The notes: generated by a model not told the origin, from the sequence alone. DNA of 42,138 nt from Bacillota bacterium (GCA_023381695.1 JAMCQP010000028.1:1-42138); one strand, 5' to 3'; shown: positions 7,155-15,329, counted from the first letter of the stretch. Numbers and translations: made by a program.

Positions 7155-8726
7155 GTGAGTTACGGGAGGGCAAATGCCAGCGGAGCAACCTTGACCAGGA
7201 ACAGAATCCCCGATGTGTCGCCTTTCAGCGGCATGTGCGCGACCTGTTCGGAAGGGTGCCTGGGCACCTGCGAGGTGGGCAAGTCGGCCTACCGCGGCCG
7301 GGAGGTCATCTACCCCCAGCCTTTTGGGGCCGTGACCTCCGCTTCTCAGAAGGACTATCCGGTGGACTTTTCGCATTTCAACATCATGGGAACGGCGGTG
7401 GGAGCTGAAGGAATCGAGGCGGACAGCGACAGGGCCATCTTCCCGGCCGTCAACCTGGAAACGGAGATCGGGGCGGCCCACAAGATGAAGCTGGCCTTAC
7501 CGGTCACCATCCCCGGCCTCGGCTCCACAAAGATCGCCAAGGACAACTGGGACGGTCTGGCCGTGGGCGCGGCGCTCTCCGGCACCATTCTGACCATCGG
7601 GGAGAATGTGTGCGGGATGGATCCCGATGTGGAGATCACCGGCGGGCGCGTCCGGCGGTCCCCCGACATGGAAAGGCGCATCAAGACCTTCCAGGACTGG
7701 TACCGGGGTTACGGCGCCATCGTGGTTCAGGCCAATGTGGAGGATACGCGGCTGGGGGTGCTGGAATACGCCATCCAGGATCTGGGCGTGGAGGCCGTGG
7801 AGATCAAATGGGGCCAGGGAGCCAAGGACATCGGCGGCGAGGTCAAACTGCCGTCCCTGGAGAGGGCCATGCAGCTCAAGAGCCGGGGGTACATAGTCCT
7901 CCCGGATCCCGAGGAGCCCAACACGCAAAACTCCTTCACTGCCGGAGCTTTCAAGGAATTTGAACGCCATTCCCGCATCGGGATGGTCACCGAGGAAAGT
8001 TTTCACCAGAGGGTGGAAGCCTTGCGCAAAGCCGGATCCAGGCAGGTCTTCCTCAAGACTGGCGCCTACCGGCCGGCCGACCTGGCCAGGGCCGTCAAGT
8101 TCGCCTCCGACGCGCGCATTGACCTTCTGACCGTGGACGGGGCCGGCGGCGGGACCGGCATGAGCCCCTGGCGCATGATGAATGAGTGGGGCGTGCCCAC
8201 TGTCTACCTGGAATCCCTGCTCTACCGGTACCTCAAACGGCTGGAGGAAAAGAAAGCCTTTATCCCCAGCATCGCCATCGCCGGCGGTTTTGCGCTGGAG
8301 GACCAGATCTTCAAGGGCCTGGCGTTGGGCGCGCCGTACATCAAAGCCGTGGGAATGGCTCGCGGGCCCATGGCCGCCGTGATGGTGGGCAAGACCATCG
8401 GCCGGATTGCGGAAAGCAGCAAGGTCCCCACCGAGATCGCCAAATACGGCGTGAGTGTGGAGCAGATCTTCACCGGCGCCGCCAAGTTGCGCTCCATCCT
8501 CGGCGAAGACATCCGCCGCGTCCCGCCATCCGCCATCGGCCTCTTCACCTACTTCGACCGCCTGGCGGGCGGCTTGCAGCAGTTGATGTGCGGCGCGAGA
8601 AAATTCGCCCTCCGCCACATCCGCCGCGACGATCTGGCGGCCCTGACAAGGGAGGCCGCGGAGATCTCCGGCATCCCATATGTGATGGACCTGGACGCCG
8701 AAGAAGTGGAACGCATCCTGGGGTAA
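7155..8726 (+). CDS. FMN-binding glutamate synthase-family protein (GltB domain 2-like)
   Basis: A 523-aa soluble protein with the FMN/synthase domain of glutamate synthase but without the N-terminal glutaminase domain. An N-terminal cysteine cluster, CATCSEGCLGTCEVG (about residues 28-42), probably binds Fe-S or metal. The barrel follows with IPGLGSTKIAKDNWDG, VEIKWGQGAKDIGG, LTVDGAGGGTGMSPW and IAIAGGFALEDQIFKGLALGA, the last two typical of the FMN phosphate and substrate loops. The start is GTG at 7155 after GAGAGG; the upstream ATGs run into a stop. No partner gltA-like or amidotransferase gene is adjacent, so calling it a true glutamate synthase is uncertain. It may be controlled by the RNA element just upstream. 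Confidence 0.85.
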   Translation: MSYGRANASGATLTRNRIPDVSPFSGMCATCSEGCLGTCEVGKSAYRGREVIYPQPFGAVTSASQKDYPVDFSHFNIMGTAVGAEGIEADSDRAIFPAVNLETEIGAAHKMKLALPVTIPGLGSTKIAKDNWDGLAVGAALSGTILTIGENVCGMDPDVEITGGRVRRSPDMERRIKTFQDWYRGYGAIVVQANVEDTRLGVLEYAIQDLGVEAVEIKWGQGAKDIGGEVKLPSLERAMQLKSRGYIVLPDPEEPNTQNSFTAGAFKEFERHSRIGMVTEESFHQRVEALRKAGSRQVFLKTGAYRPADLARAVKFASDARIDLLTVDGAGGGTGMSPWRMMNEWGVPTVYLESLLYRYLKRLEEKKAFIPSIAIAGGFALEDQIFKGLALGAPYIKAVGMARGPMAAVMVGKTIGRIAESSKVPTEIAKYGVSVEQIFTGAAKLRSILGEDIRRVPPSAIGLFTYFDRLAGGLQQLMCGARKFALRHIRRDDLAALTREAAEISGIPYVMDLDAEEVERILG

Positions 8727-8813
8727 TAACCGCAATAACCGCGATTTGCATGGTCCCAGGCCACGGTCTCAGACCGATGCCGACTTCCCAGGTTGTCGCT
8801 TACCGTCTTTGTA

Positions 8814-10412
8814 TTACCGCGCCGCCGCGTCTCCTTTGGCCCCGCCGTCGGCCGCCTGCTGCCCGGAGCGCTTCCTGGGCGGCTTAATCCCCAGTTGTGG
8901 CCCCGAATGGTCGCGGCCGAGCCAGAAGTTGATCCAGGAGGAGGTATGGTAGAGGTCCCAGTTTACCGGAGGAATGCGGGTGTCTCTCAACGTCTCTTCC
9001 TCCCGGTAAGCCTTCAGGCGCTCGTAGGACCGGATCCAGACGCACTTTCTCTCGTTGGGATAGACCTCGCACCAGCCCTCGAAACTGCCGCCGCACGGGC
9101 CGTTGCGCTGGTTCTTCGGGCACTGGGAGAGCGGGCACAGGTACGCCATGTCGAACAACGCGCAATCACCGCACTGCTGGCAGTTATTCGAAGCCACCTT
9201 GGCCAGATGCTCCAGGGCGGTGAAGGGCTTCTCCAGCGCCGACCCGTCCATGGCGCTGGCAAAAGCCTGCACCGGCCTGAAGAGGATATTCTTCGGGTTG
9301 AACAGAGTGTGGTGCAAAAGCCGGAAGGTCCGGTACCGAAAAGTCTTGCGCGGCCGCCAGCCGGAACGGTCCGTGGGTTCGGCGGCATTCAAGCCGGTGC
9401 GGTCGTCCTTGCGGAAGTAGTAGAACCCGCCCTTCATCGGATAGTCGAACTCGTGGACATACTCCTGCCAGTTGGGGTAAAGTTCGTGGCCCTTGTCGAC
9501 GATATACTCGACTTCTTCGTATTTGAGGCCGTGCCCCCCGATGTGCACGCCGTCGAAGCCCATTCCCTTCATGAAGGCGTACATCTTGGCCGACCGCAAG
9601 AGCCGGGCCTCTTTCCCCTTGTCGGCGGCGGTGCGCTCCTTGTCCAGCGCCGCCAGCAATTCGTCGGTGACCACGCACCCCGGCACCAGGTTGGCGTTCA
9701 TGGTCCTGGCGGCGCCATAGGGCAGGACGTACAGATTCCCAACCACCGGGAGATCCCAGCCGCTGAGCCTGATAAACTGCAGGGCTTCATGGAACTTCCG
9801 GGCGTCATACCCCAGCTGGGTGATGATGAACTTCGCGCCGGCCTCGATCTTCTTCTTCAGCTTGTAATACTGGGTGACCTGCTCGGCCTCCTCGCGCTTG
9901 AAGGGCGAGACCGCCGCCCCCGGGAAGAAGTCGGTGGGGGTGATTTTGGCCGTCCCTTTTGGCGCCGGCACCTCCAGCCCCTGGTTCATCTCGTTGATCA
10001 GGCTGAGCACATGGGTGGGATCCAGGTCGTAGACGGGCCTGGGCCGCCCCTGGTAGCCGCTGACCGGGTAGTCCCCGCTCATGACCAGCAAATTGGGCAC
10101 CTCGGCCCTGGCCAGGGCATGCAGTTCGCTTTCGATCTGGTTGCGGTTCTTGTCCTTGCAGGTAAAATGCACGAGCGGCTCGATCCCCATCTTGCGGATC
10201 TCCATCCCCAGATAATCCGCCGAGATGGCCGGGTTCCCGCCGGGGTTATCAGTAATGGTCAACGCATGGACCTTGCCGCCCCTGGCAGCCAGCTCCGCCG
10301 AAGCAAAGACCACATCCTGGGCCTTCTCCCGCGCGCCGCGGCCCGGCACGAGTTCCCAGGTAACCGAAAAGGTACTCTTGTCCAATAAAGACTGCTTAAA
10401 GCGATTCTCCAT
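8814..10412 (-). CDS. Methylenetetrahydrofolate reductase fused to MTHFR_C (MetV-like) domain
   Basis: A 532-aa protein. The first 300 or so residues form an MTHFR barrel (SVTWELVPGRGA, ALTITDNPGG, HFTCKDKNRNQIES, LVMSGDYP, FIITQLGYDARKF), which reduces methylene-THF to methyl-THF. The C-terminal part has a dense cysteine module, CQQCGDCALFDMAYLCP followed by CPKNQRNGPCGGS, GWCEVYP and ERKCVWIRSY. This matches the MTHFR C-terminal (MetV-type) domain that is a separate subunit in some acetogens. ATG 10412 follows a G-rich site; GTG 10418 in the same frame is an alternative. No NADH-binding subunit is nearby. It fits the one-carbon theme with glyA, tdh and kbl in the window. Confidence 0.88.
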   Translation of the reverse strand: MENRFKQSLLDKSTFSVTWELVPGRGAREKAQDVVFASAELAARGGKVHALTITDNPGGNPAISADYLGMEIRKMGIEPLVHFTCKDKNRNQIESELHALARAEVPNLLVMSGDYPVSGYQGRPRPVYDLDPTHVLSLINEMNQGLEVPAPKGTAKITPTDFFPGAAVSPFKREEAEQVTQYYKLKKKIEAGAKFIITQLGYDARKFHEALQFIRLSGWDLPVVGNLYVLPYGAARTMNANLVPGCVVTDELLAALDKERTAADKGKEARLLRSAKMYAFMKGMGFDGVHIGGHGLKYEEVEYIVDKGHELYPNWQEYVHEFDYPMKGGFYYFRKDDRTGLNAAEPTDRSGWRPRKTFRYRTFRLLHHTLFNPKNILFRPVQAFASAMDGSALEKPFTALEHLAKVASNNCQQCGDCALFDMAYLCPLSQCPKNQRNGPCGGSFEGWCEVYPNERKCVWIRSYERLKAYREEETLRDTRIPPVNWDLYHTSSWINFWLGRDHSGPQLGIKPPRKRSGQQAADGGAKGDAAAR

Positions 10413-10538
10413 CTCCACTCCCCACTTCCCCTATTAGATAATTGCTTTATCCCAGCCCTGCGCATCAGATAAAAAAGACTGCACCTTTATGATTTTTCTG
10501 CACCGGAAGTCATTTTCCTCCCATACGGTATTATTTTG

Positions 10539-10563
10539 CGAATTGTACTAGTGGCGCAATTCG
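10539..10563. repeat. Inverted repeat between the MTHFR and histidine kinase genes
   Basis: CGAATTG (10539-10545) and CAATTCG (10557-10563) form a perfect 7-bp inverted repeat with an 11-base centre. It lies just after the histidine kinase stop and before MTHFR in transcription order. No T-run follows, so an operator or RNA-processing hairpin is as likely as a terminator. Confidence 0.5.
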
Positions 10564-10586
10564 AGCATCAACGGAGAGGGCGCCCT

Positions 10587-11936
10587 TCAAGCATTCACCG
10601 GGAAGACCATCGTTACCTTTGTGCCTTCACCAACTCTGCTCTGGATGGAGATCCTCCCGCCGTGGATCTCTTCCACAACCTCGCGCGCCACGGTCAACCC
10701 GATGCCCGTGCCTTGCCGGCTATTTGAAAAAAATGGTTCAAAGATCCTGGGCAAGACCTCCTCTGGAATGCCCGGCCCTGTATCCTCCACTTCCACAATG
10801 ACCCGCCCGGTCAAGGCCGCCCCGGCCACGCCCGCCGCCCTGGCCGCTCCCGCCACGCCCGCCGCCTCAACCGCCCCTGCTACCCTGATGGCCAGCCTGC
10901 CCTGACCCTCCATCGCCTGCAGCGCATTGGCGATCACATTTTGAAAGGCCCTGGCCAGCAACCTTTCGTTGCCCAAAACGAGTGGAAGATCCGGCGGGAG
11001 TTCCGCCTGGATCTCCACCTTTCCCGCCAGATTTTCGCAGCGGTGCAGAGCGATCCGGACAATTTCCGCGAGATGCGTTTCCGCCCTGGAGACCGTCCTG
11101 CCGGTGGCCGAGAGGATCACCAGATCGTTTGCCAGTTCCTCCAGAGCATCCACCTGCTCGATAATCCGGTCCAGCATCCGCAGGGAACTTTCCGTATCCG
11201 GGTAGAGCTTGATCAACTGGGCGCTGGCCCGGATCACCGCCAGGGGGTTCTTGAAGTCGTGCGCCGCCCGGTAGGCCAGGGTCGCCGATTGTCTGACCTT
11301 CTCCGCGGCCAATTCCGTTTCTATGCTGTGGACGGCCGCCATGGCCATGATCATCCGCTCCGCCTTGCCGTACTCATTCGGAACCGAAATATCTATGGCG
11401 CCAATCAGTTCGCCGGACGGGCCGTGAATCGGAACTCCCAGGCAGGTCCAACCGTGGTAGGCCTGCTTGAAATGCTCGTGGCCGACGATGATCACCGGCG
11501 CATCTTTCACGATGGCCGTCCCGCCGCCGTTGTTGCCGTTCACCTTTTCCGCCCAGCAGGCTCCCTGACACAACCCGTAAGCTTCCCCGCCGTCGAGGAC
11601 TTCCGGCGCGCCCAGGATATCCACCACCCACCCGTCCGCGTCCAGCAAGGCGATAACGAACGGAACGCCCTCCATGGTCAGGGCCATATACTCCAGATGG
11701 GGCCGGGCAACACGGATAAGCGTTTCATGGCGCTGCCGACGTTTTATTAACTCCTCCGGGGAAAGAAAGGCGGGGACAAGTTCAGTCGGGTTAACCCCCA
11801 GATCCGCGCACCGTTTCCACCCCTCCAGCGTCATCTCGCGAAGAATGCCCGTCGTTTGACCTCTCCGGACAAACTCCAACCAGGAAAGAAAGATCTGTTC
11901 CTGATCAAGGCTCAGAGTACTGTGTTCGGCCGGCAT
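10587..11936 (-). CDS. Soluble sensor histidine kinase with AcoR-like GAF domain
   Basis: A 449-aa protein with no membrane segment. Residues 60-205 form a GAF sensor of the kind found in AcoR-type regulators (FVIALLDADGWVVDILG, GTAIVKDAPVII, LGVPIHGPSGELIGAIDIS). The H-box is AYRAAHDFKNPLA with His226. The N-box is NVIANALQA, followed by VEDTGPGIPEEV, IFEPFFS and QGTGIGLTVAREVVE, a normal HATPase_c. Residues 354-376 between ATPase strands are an Ala/Gly/Val repeat (AAGVAGA twice) not expected in the fold. ATG 11936 follows GGGAGGGA; the frame extends to 12008 without a better site. No response regulator is adjacent, so its partner is elsewhere. MTHFR lies downstream on the same strand. Confidence 0.87.
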   Translation of the reverse strand: MPAEHSTLSLDQEQIFLSWLEFVRRGQTTGILREMTLEGWKRCADLGVNPTELVPAFLSPEELIKRRQRHETLIRVARPHLEYMALTMEGVPFVIALLDADGWVVDILGAPEVLDGGEAYGLCQGACWAEKVNGNNGGGTAIVKDAPVIIVGHEHFKQAYHGWTCLGVPIHGPSGELIGAIDISVPNEYGKAERMIMAMAAVHSIETELAAEKVRQSATLAYRAAHDFKNPLAVIRASAQLIKLYPDTESSLRMLDRIIEQVDALEELANDLVILSATGRTVSRAETHLAEIVRIALHRCENLAGKVEIQAELPPDLPLVLGNERLLARAFQNVIANALQAMEGQGRLAIRVAGAVEAAGVAGAARAAGVAGAALTGRVIVEVEDTGPGIPEEVLPRIFEPFFSNSRQGTGIGLTVAREVVEEIHGGRISIQSRVGEGTKVTMVFPVNA

Positions 11937-12173
11937 AATAAAACTTCCCTCCCAGGCAAGAAAGTAATGTCTTACTTCGGCCGCAATTTGCCAGATCCTG
12001 CATATCAATGCGGGGATTTTGGGATGGGGCGGAAAATTTTCGCAAAGCCCGGAATCAGGACTTACTCACCAGGCGCGCCGCCGGCATACCATGAAACTGC
12101 CTGCTGAATACAGGATCATGGAGATCGAGTCCACCAGCAAAAAATTTCCGAAAAGATGTGAGGAGGTATTCTG

Positions 12174-13013
12174 ATGCGCATCATCGAAAACCTGCCCCCC
12201 GCCAAGGCGTGGGAAGGCATAGTGACCGATCCTTTCACCCAACGCTCGACAAAACCGCGCCAATGTGGTTTTACCATGGTCATCGACAAAGGGCTCGGGC
12301 TTCTGGAGACCGAAAGTCTCCTGGAACTCGCGGGCGACTATATCGACTACATTAAACTGGCTTTCGGGACCTCGGCGTTGTACGACCGTGCTCTCCTGGC
12401 AAAGAAGATCATGCTGATTCGTTCCTACAATGTTGACGTCTACCCGGGGGGCACGTTCCTCGAAGTAGCGATGCTGCAAGGCCGGCTCGAACGGTTCGTC
12501 GCCCATACGGTCGATCTCGGCTTCACGGCGCTGGAGGTGTCGGACGGAACGATCACGCTGAGCATGGAGAAACGTAAACGAGCGATCCTCACAGGAATCG
12601 GAGCGGGGCTCAAGGTGATCACGGAGGTGGGCAAGAAAGACTCCTCGATCAAACCGCCGCTGGCCCATCTGCGGGACCAGATCGGCCACGATCTTGGGAT
12701 GGGGGCTTCGCACGTGATCGTGGAGGGCCGTGAATCCGGAAAGGGCGTCGGCGTCTACGACTCCAACGGCGGGGTGATCTTCGTGGATATCGAGGAACTG
12801 CTCGCCAACCTGGCCGACACCAACGCCATCGTCTGGGAGACGCCACTCAAAAACCAGCAGGAGAGCATGATTGCCCGCTTCGGCCCGGATGTGAACCTGG
12901 GCAATATCCCGCCGCAAGAAATCCTGGCCGTGGAGTCGCTGCGGCGCGGCCTGCGGGGCGACACGCTCCGCATCTACCTGGAACGGATGAGCCATCAACC
13001 GGTGGGCGTGTGA
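12174..13013 (+). CDS. comA: Phosphosulfolactate synthase (ComA/YitD family)
   Basis: A 279-aa TIM-barrel enzyme that adds sulfite to phosphoenolpyruvate to give (R)-phosphosulfolactate. Archaea use the product for coenzyme M; in Bacillus the YitD homolog is linked to spore 3-sulfolactate. Family features: the opening KPRQCGFTMVIDKG, DYIDYIKLAFGTSALY, VYPGGTFLEVA, LGFTALEVSDGTI, GLKVITEVGKKDSS and VIVEGRESGKGVGVYD. The start ATG 12174 has GAGGAGG seven bases before it. No comB (phosphatase) or comC (dehydrogenase) is adjacent. Given the germination operon in the window, a spore role is the more likely reading. It is divergent from the histidine kinase and followed by a terminator. Confidence 0.92.
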   Translation: MRIIENLPPAKAWEGIVTDPFTQRSTKPRQCGFTMVIDKGLGLLETESLLELAGDYIDYIKLAFGTSALYDRALLAKKIMLIRSYNVDVYPGGTFLEVAMLQGRLERFVAHTVDLGFTALEVSDGTITLSMEKRKRAILTGIGAGLKVITEVGKKDSSIKPPLAHLRDQIGHDLGMGASHVIVEGRESGKGVGVYDSNGGVIFVDIEELLANLADTNAIVWETPLKNQQESMIARFGPDVNLGNIPPQEILAVESLRRGLRGDTLRIYLERMSHQPVGV

Positions 13014-13051
13014 ACCGCGCGAAACCACGGAATTGCCACGAAATTACGAAG

Positions 13052-13085
13052 GAGACCGCCTTAGCAGGGTGGGTCTCTTTTATTT
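13052..13085 (+). terminator. Terminator after comA
   Basis: The stem GAGACC (13052-13057) with GGTCTC (13072-13077) is followed by TTTTATTT and lies 38 bases after the comA stop. Confidence 0.65.
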
Positions 13086-13753
13086 CCGCATTCCTAACGC
13101 GACCCACGGCACCCGTTATAATATGGATCTGAGCCAGGCATGGATGATCTCAGAGACGCAGCATCAGAGATGGTTGCAGTTGCCTTTAACCACCGTTCGT
13201 CGGAAAGGTTTACTAAAATATTCGATGTTTTAAACGACATAGATGCAGCCGCGGATGGCGGCCACTCCTCTTTCCAACCCAAAAGGAGCAGGGAAAGTTC
13301 CTCCTATCAAAAAAAACCACACCATGCCGGGCAGTACCCGAGATGGTGCGGTCATATTTCAAACCTTACTAAGAACTAAGCCCGTGCATCGTGGTGAAAA
13401 AAGGGAAGCACCGGTACGCTTATCTGCCTGATCGGCACGATGTCCGACTTCAGTAAGGCATCGATATCTTTTGAAGTAGTTGCAGAGATAAGTTCCTCCC
13501 CGCCATTTTGGTCCCCTCCCCTACGCCTGATTTTGTAGCCTATCCATTGCTTTTCATCCGGGAAGTAGCAGGTTATGATATCACTAACTGGCGCCAGGCT
13601 GCATACTACTTAAAATAGCAACTTCCATGTCTTTGGCCATGATGCCGCGCTCTTTCGAACGGATTACAGCATGAACGGTTAAGCGATAATTGCATCAAGG
13701 CAGGCCCTAAAACAAAAACTCCCGCCGCAGCAGAAGGTTTAACTTACAATGTA
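13086..13753. other. Intergenic stretch without a recognisable gene
   Basis: About 670 bases between the comA terminator and tRNA-Arg. A plus frame at 13140-13379 (79 codons, starting MDDLRDAASEM) has a TATAAT at 13117-13122 upstream but no ribosome site and matches nothing I know. On the minus strand a frame stays open for about 75 codons ending at 13376 (containing DEKQWIGYKIRR and DIDALLKSDIVPIRQ) but has no start codon; the opposite strand is also partly open there. The area looks like decayed coding DNA rather than working genes. Confidence 0.4.
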
Positions 13754-13829
13754 TGGTGGCCCCGACACGAATCGAACGTGCGACACGCGGTTTAGGAAAC
13801 CGCTGCTCTATCCTCTGAGCTACGGGGCC
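13754..13829 (-). tRNA. tRNA-Arg (anticodon CCT)
   Basis: On the minus strand a complete 76-base cloverleaf can be read. The acceptor GGCCCCG pairs with CGGGGCC, discriminator A is followed by an encoded CCA, and the anticodon stem GCGGT/ACCGC holds the loop TTCCTAA with anticodon CCT. The T-loop is TTCGATT. Confidence 0.96.
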
Positions 13830-13844
13830 ACACTGGCAAAGGCT

Positions 13845-13873
13845 ATTATAACACAGATCGGGCAAATTGTAAA
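13845..13873 (-). promoter_or_regulatory. Promoter of tRNA-Arg(CCT)
   Basis: On the minus strand TTTACA (13868-13873), a 17-base spacer and a perfect TATAAT (13845-13850) end 16 bases before the tRNA 5' end. Confidence 0.8.
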
Positions 13874-13900
13874 GAATGGGCCAACCGGACATCAGCCGCG

Positions 13901-14218
13901 GTCGGGTCGAGGGATGGCGCGGTGGCGCATGCTCCGTCTCCATCCCCCGCCACAAGGAACCGTACGTGAAGTTTTCCCTCATACGGCTCGCTTGCAGACT
14001 TCATGCCGCAGTTTCGGATTCTTGTTTCTATCGAGGCTACCTGCGTGTTCACTTTCGTTACGGCCTGGACAGTCGCTCTCCCAGCTTGCCTGGGATTCCG
14101 TCGATGGGCTCCGGCGTCTCGGTTTCCCTCCCCGCCGCCATCCAAGCTAAGCAACTTCTACCTTTTATTGCTGCCGGTCCTTCCCCGGCTAGCTACGAGT
14201 GCCTTACTCTGGGCACAC
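13901..14218 (-). mobile_element. ORF-less group II intron remnant
   Basis: Read on the minus strand. A classic domain V lies at 13957-13989: GAGCCGTATGAGGG, a four-A loop, then the pairing strand ending ACGTACGGTTC, with the catalytic AGC triad in place. Just upstream are the domain III/IV-type blocks GTGAACACGCAGGTAGCCTC and CGATAGAAACAAG. A domain VI-like hairpin (GGGATGG/CCATCCC) follows at about 13910-13950. The 5' side at 14218 begins GTGTGCCC, like the GUGYG intron start. The total of about 318 bases is far shorter than an intact intron of about 600 bases plus the reverse transcriptase ORF, so domain I and the ORF are largely deleted. The exact 3' boundary is uncertain by a few bases. 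Confidence 0.78.
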
Positions 14219-14364
14219 AATTTCCCGTAAAATATTTTTATATGCCAAAAGGGGAAGGAAATTTTTCCCTGAAGCTGAATTTGTTGTTGAGAGAATCAAT
14301 CGACGACAAAAGCACGGAGGGAGACTTCTTGGTCAAGCCCAACTCGTTGTAAGGAGGGGTTCCT
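14219..14364. other. Short AT-rich leader before the flavoredoxin gene
   Basis: The 5' exon side of the intron remnant. It holds a near-palindrome GGGAAGGAAATTTTTCCC around 14252-14269 and a 36-codon open frame (14242-14352) without a ribosome site. I see no clear gene or RNA. Confidence 0.3.
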
Positions 14365-14958
14365 ATGGCAAAGAAAGCTATCCCGCCACAACGCGGCTTT
14401 TTCCCGCAGCCGGCGTATCTCATGGGCTGCTTTCAGGAGGATGGCAGGCCCAATTTCACCCTGGTGACCTGGACCACCTTTTGCTCGGCGGAGCCGCCGA
14501 TGCTTATGTTCACCTCGGGTAACGCCAGCCTGAAGAATACCCCGATGCGCATCCTCGAAACCGGCGTATTTTCGGCAAACCTGGTCACCGTTCCCATGGT
14601 GGAACAGGCTGACTTTTGCGGTATGACGTCCGGGCACAAGGTAGACAAATGCTCCGCCGCTGGCCTCTCCTGGGTCCGCGGAGCGGTTCTGGATGTGCCG
14701 ATTCTTGAAGACTCCCCGTGGGCCTTTGAGTGTATGGTCGTTAAAACTGTGAAGATCGGGAATGGCACGGTCTTCTTCGGCGAGATCAAGAGCATTTTCG
14801 CCGACGAGCGCATCCCCGATCCCTCATACGGCAAAGTTGATCTTCTCGTTCTCGATCCGGTAATCTACGCGCCGACACGGTACTATTCCGTCGGCGGACA
14901 GATCTACACTGTTGGTGAATCACTGAAAAAATACCCGTTCAAAGCCCAAACCTTATGA
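14365..14958 (+). CDS. Flavin reductase-like domain protein (flavoredoxin type)
   Basis: A 197-aa FMN-binding protein of the flavin-reductase-like split-barrel family. Family features are QPAYLMGCFQEDGRPNFTLVTW near the N-terminus, FSANLVT in the middle, MTSGHKVDKCSAAGL, and DPVIYAPTRYYSVGGQIYTVG at the end. Flavoredoxins move electrons in anaerobes, including sulfate reducers, but the redox partner is not shown by context. ATG 14365 has AAGGAGGGG upstream. It is a single gene facing the tRNA cluster, whose terminator lies just beyond its stop. Confidence 0.87.
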   Translation: MAKKAIPPQRGFFPQPAYLMGCFQEDGRPNFTLVTWTTFCSAEPPMLMFTSGNASLKNTPMRILETGVFSANLVTVPMVEQADFCGMTSGHKVDKCSAAGLSWVRGAVLDVPILEDSPWAFECMVVKTVKIGNGTVFFGEIKSIFADERIPDPSYGKVDLLVLDPVIYAPTRYYSVGGQIYTVGESLKKYPFKAQTL

Positions 14959-14992
14959 AAACTAAAAATGGCACTACAACTCCTGCACCCTA

Positions 14993-15028
14993 AATAAAAA
15001 TCGGGCCTTGGAAGATCCCCAAAACCCG
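14993..15028 (-). terminator. Terminator of the tRNA cluster
   Basis: On the minus strand a 10-bp stem (15019-15028 with 15002-15011, two G-U pairs) encloses a 7-base loop and is followed by ATTTTTATTT. It lies 10 bases after tRNA-Arg(ACG). Confidence 0.75.
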
Positions 15029-15037
15029 CTTAAATTC

Positions 15038-15115
15038 TGGCGCGCCCGGCAGGATTTGAACCTGCGACCTCCAGATTCGTAGTCTGTAACTCTATCCGGG
15101 CTGAGCTACGGGCGC
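15038..15115 (-). tRNA. tRNA-Arg (anticodon ACG)
   Basis: A 78-base cloverleaf on the minus strand: acceptor GCGCCCG/CGGGCGC, discriminator G, encoded CCA, T-arm GCAGG-TTCAAAT-CCTGC and anticodon loop CTACGAA. The anticodon stem has an A-G mismatch at the 27:43 position. Its anticodon arm is copied at 15485-15509. Confidence 0.95.
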
Positions 15116-15118
15116 TTA

Positions 15119-15212
15119 TGGCGGAGAGAGCGGGATTCGAACCCGCGCTAGGATTTAGGTCCTACTAACGGTTTAGCAAACCGTCCCCTTCAACCGGCTT
15201 GGGTATCTCTCC
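15119..15212 (-). tRNA. tRNA-Ser (anticodon GCT)
   Basis: A 94-base class II tRNA with a long variable arm. The acceptor GGAGAGA pairs with TCTCTCC, the anticodon stem ACGGT/ACCGT holds TTGCTAA (anticodon GCT), and CCA is encoded. It is three bases from tRNA-Arg(ACG). Confidence 0.96.
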
Positions 15213-15240
15213 GCAAAAGGTTGAATACATTCGAAAATTA

Positions 15241-15329
15241 TGGCGGAGGGGGTGGGATTCGAACCCACGGCTCCTTACGAAGACACTGGTTTTCAAGACC
15301 AGCTCCATAAACCGCTCGGACACCCCTCC
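15241..15329 (-). tRNA. tRNA-Ser (anticodon TGA)
   Basis: An 89-base class II tRNA: acceptor GGAGGGG, anticodon stem CTGGT/ACCAG with loop CTTGAAA (anticodon TGA), a long variable arm and encoded CCA. It is the first tRNA of the cluster downstream of serS. Confidence 0.96.

Noticed and set aside
8793-10388. 531-codon open frame antisense to the MTHFR gene
   Set aside because: A shadow of GC-rich codon use. The opposite strand has full MTHFR motifs, and this frame has no recognisable domain.
10487-10513. 8-codon minus-strand ORF after GGGAGG
   Set aside because: The spacing to the ATG is too short for good initiation, and the peptide has no leader-type codon bias.
12094-12176. 27-codon ORF overlapping the comA start as TGATG
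   Set aside because: No ribosome site, and the frame is open upstream without a start. Probably chance.
13376-13612. 75-codon open minus frame in the tRNA-flanking gap
   Set aside because: No start codon, and the opposite strand is also partly open and protein-like. Not strong enough to call a gene or pseudogene.
13707-14150. Several ORFs over tRNA-Arg(CCT) and the intron remnant
   Set aside because: They cross structural RNA (tRNA and domain V) and show no protein similarity.
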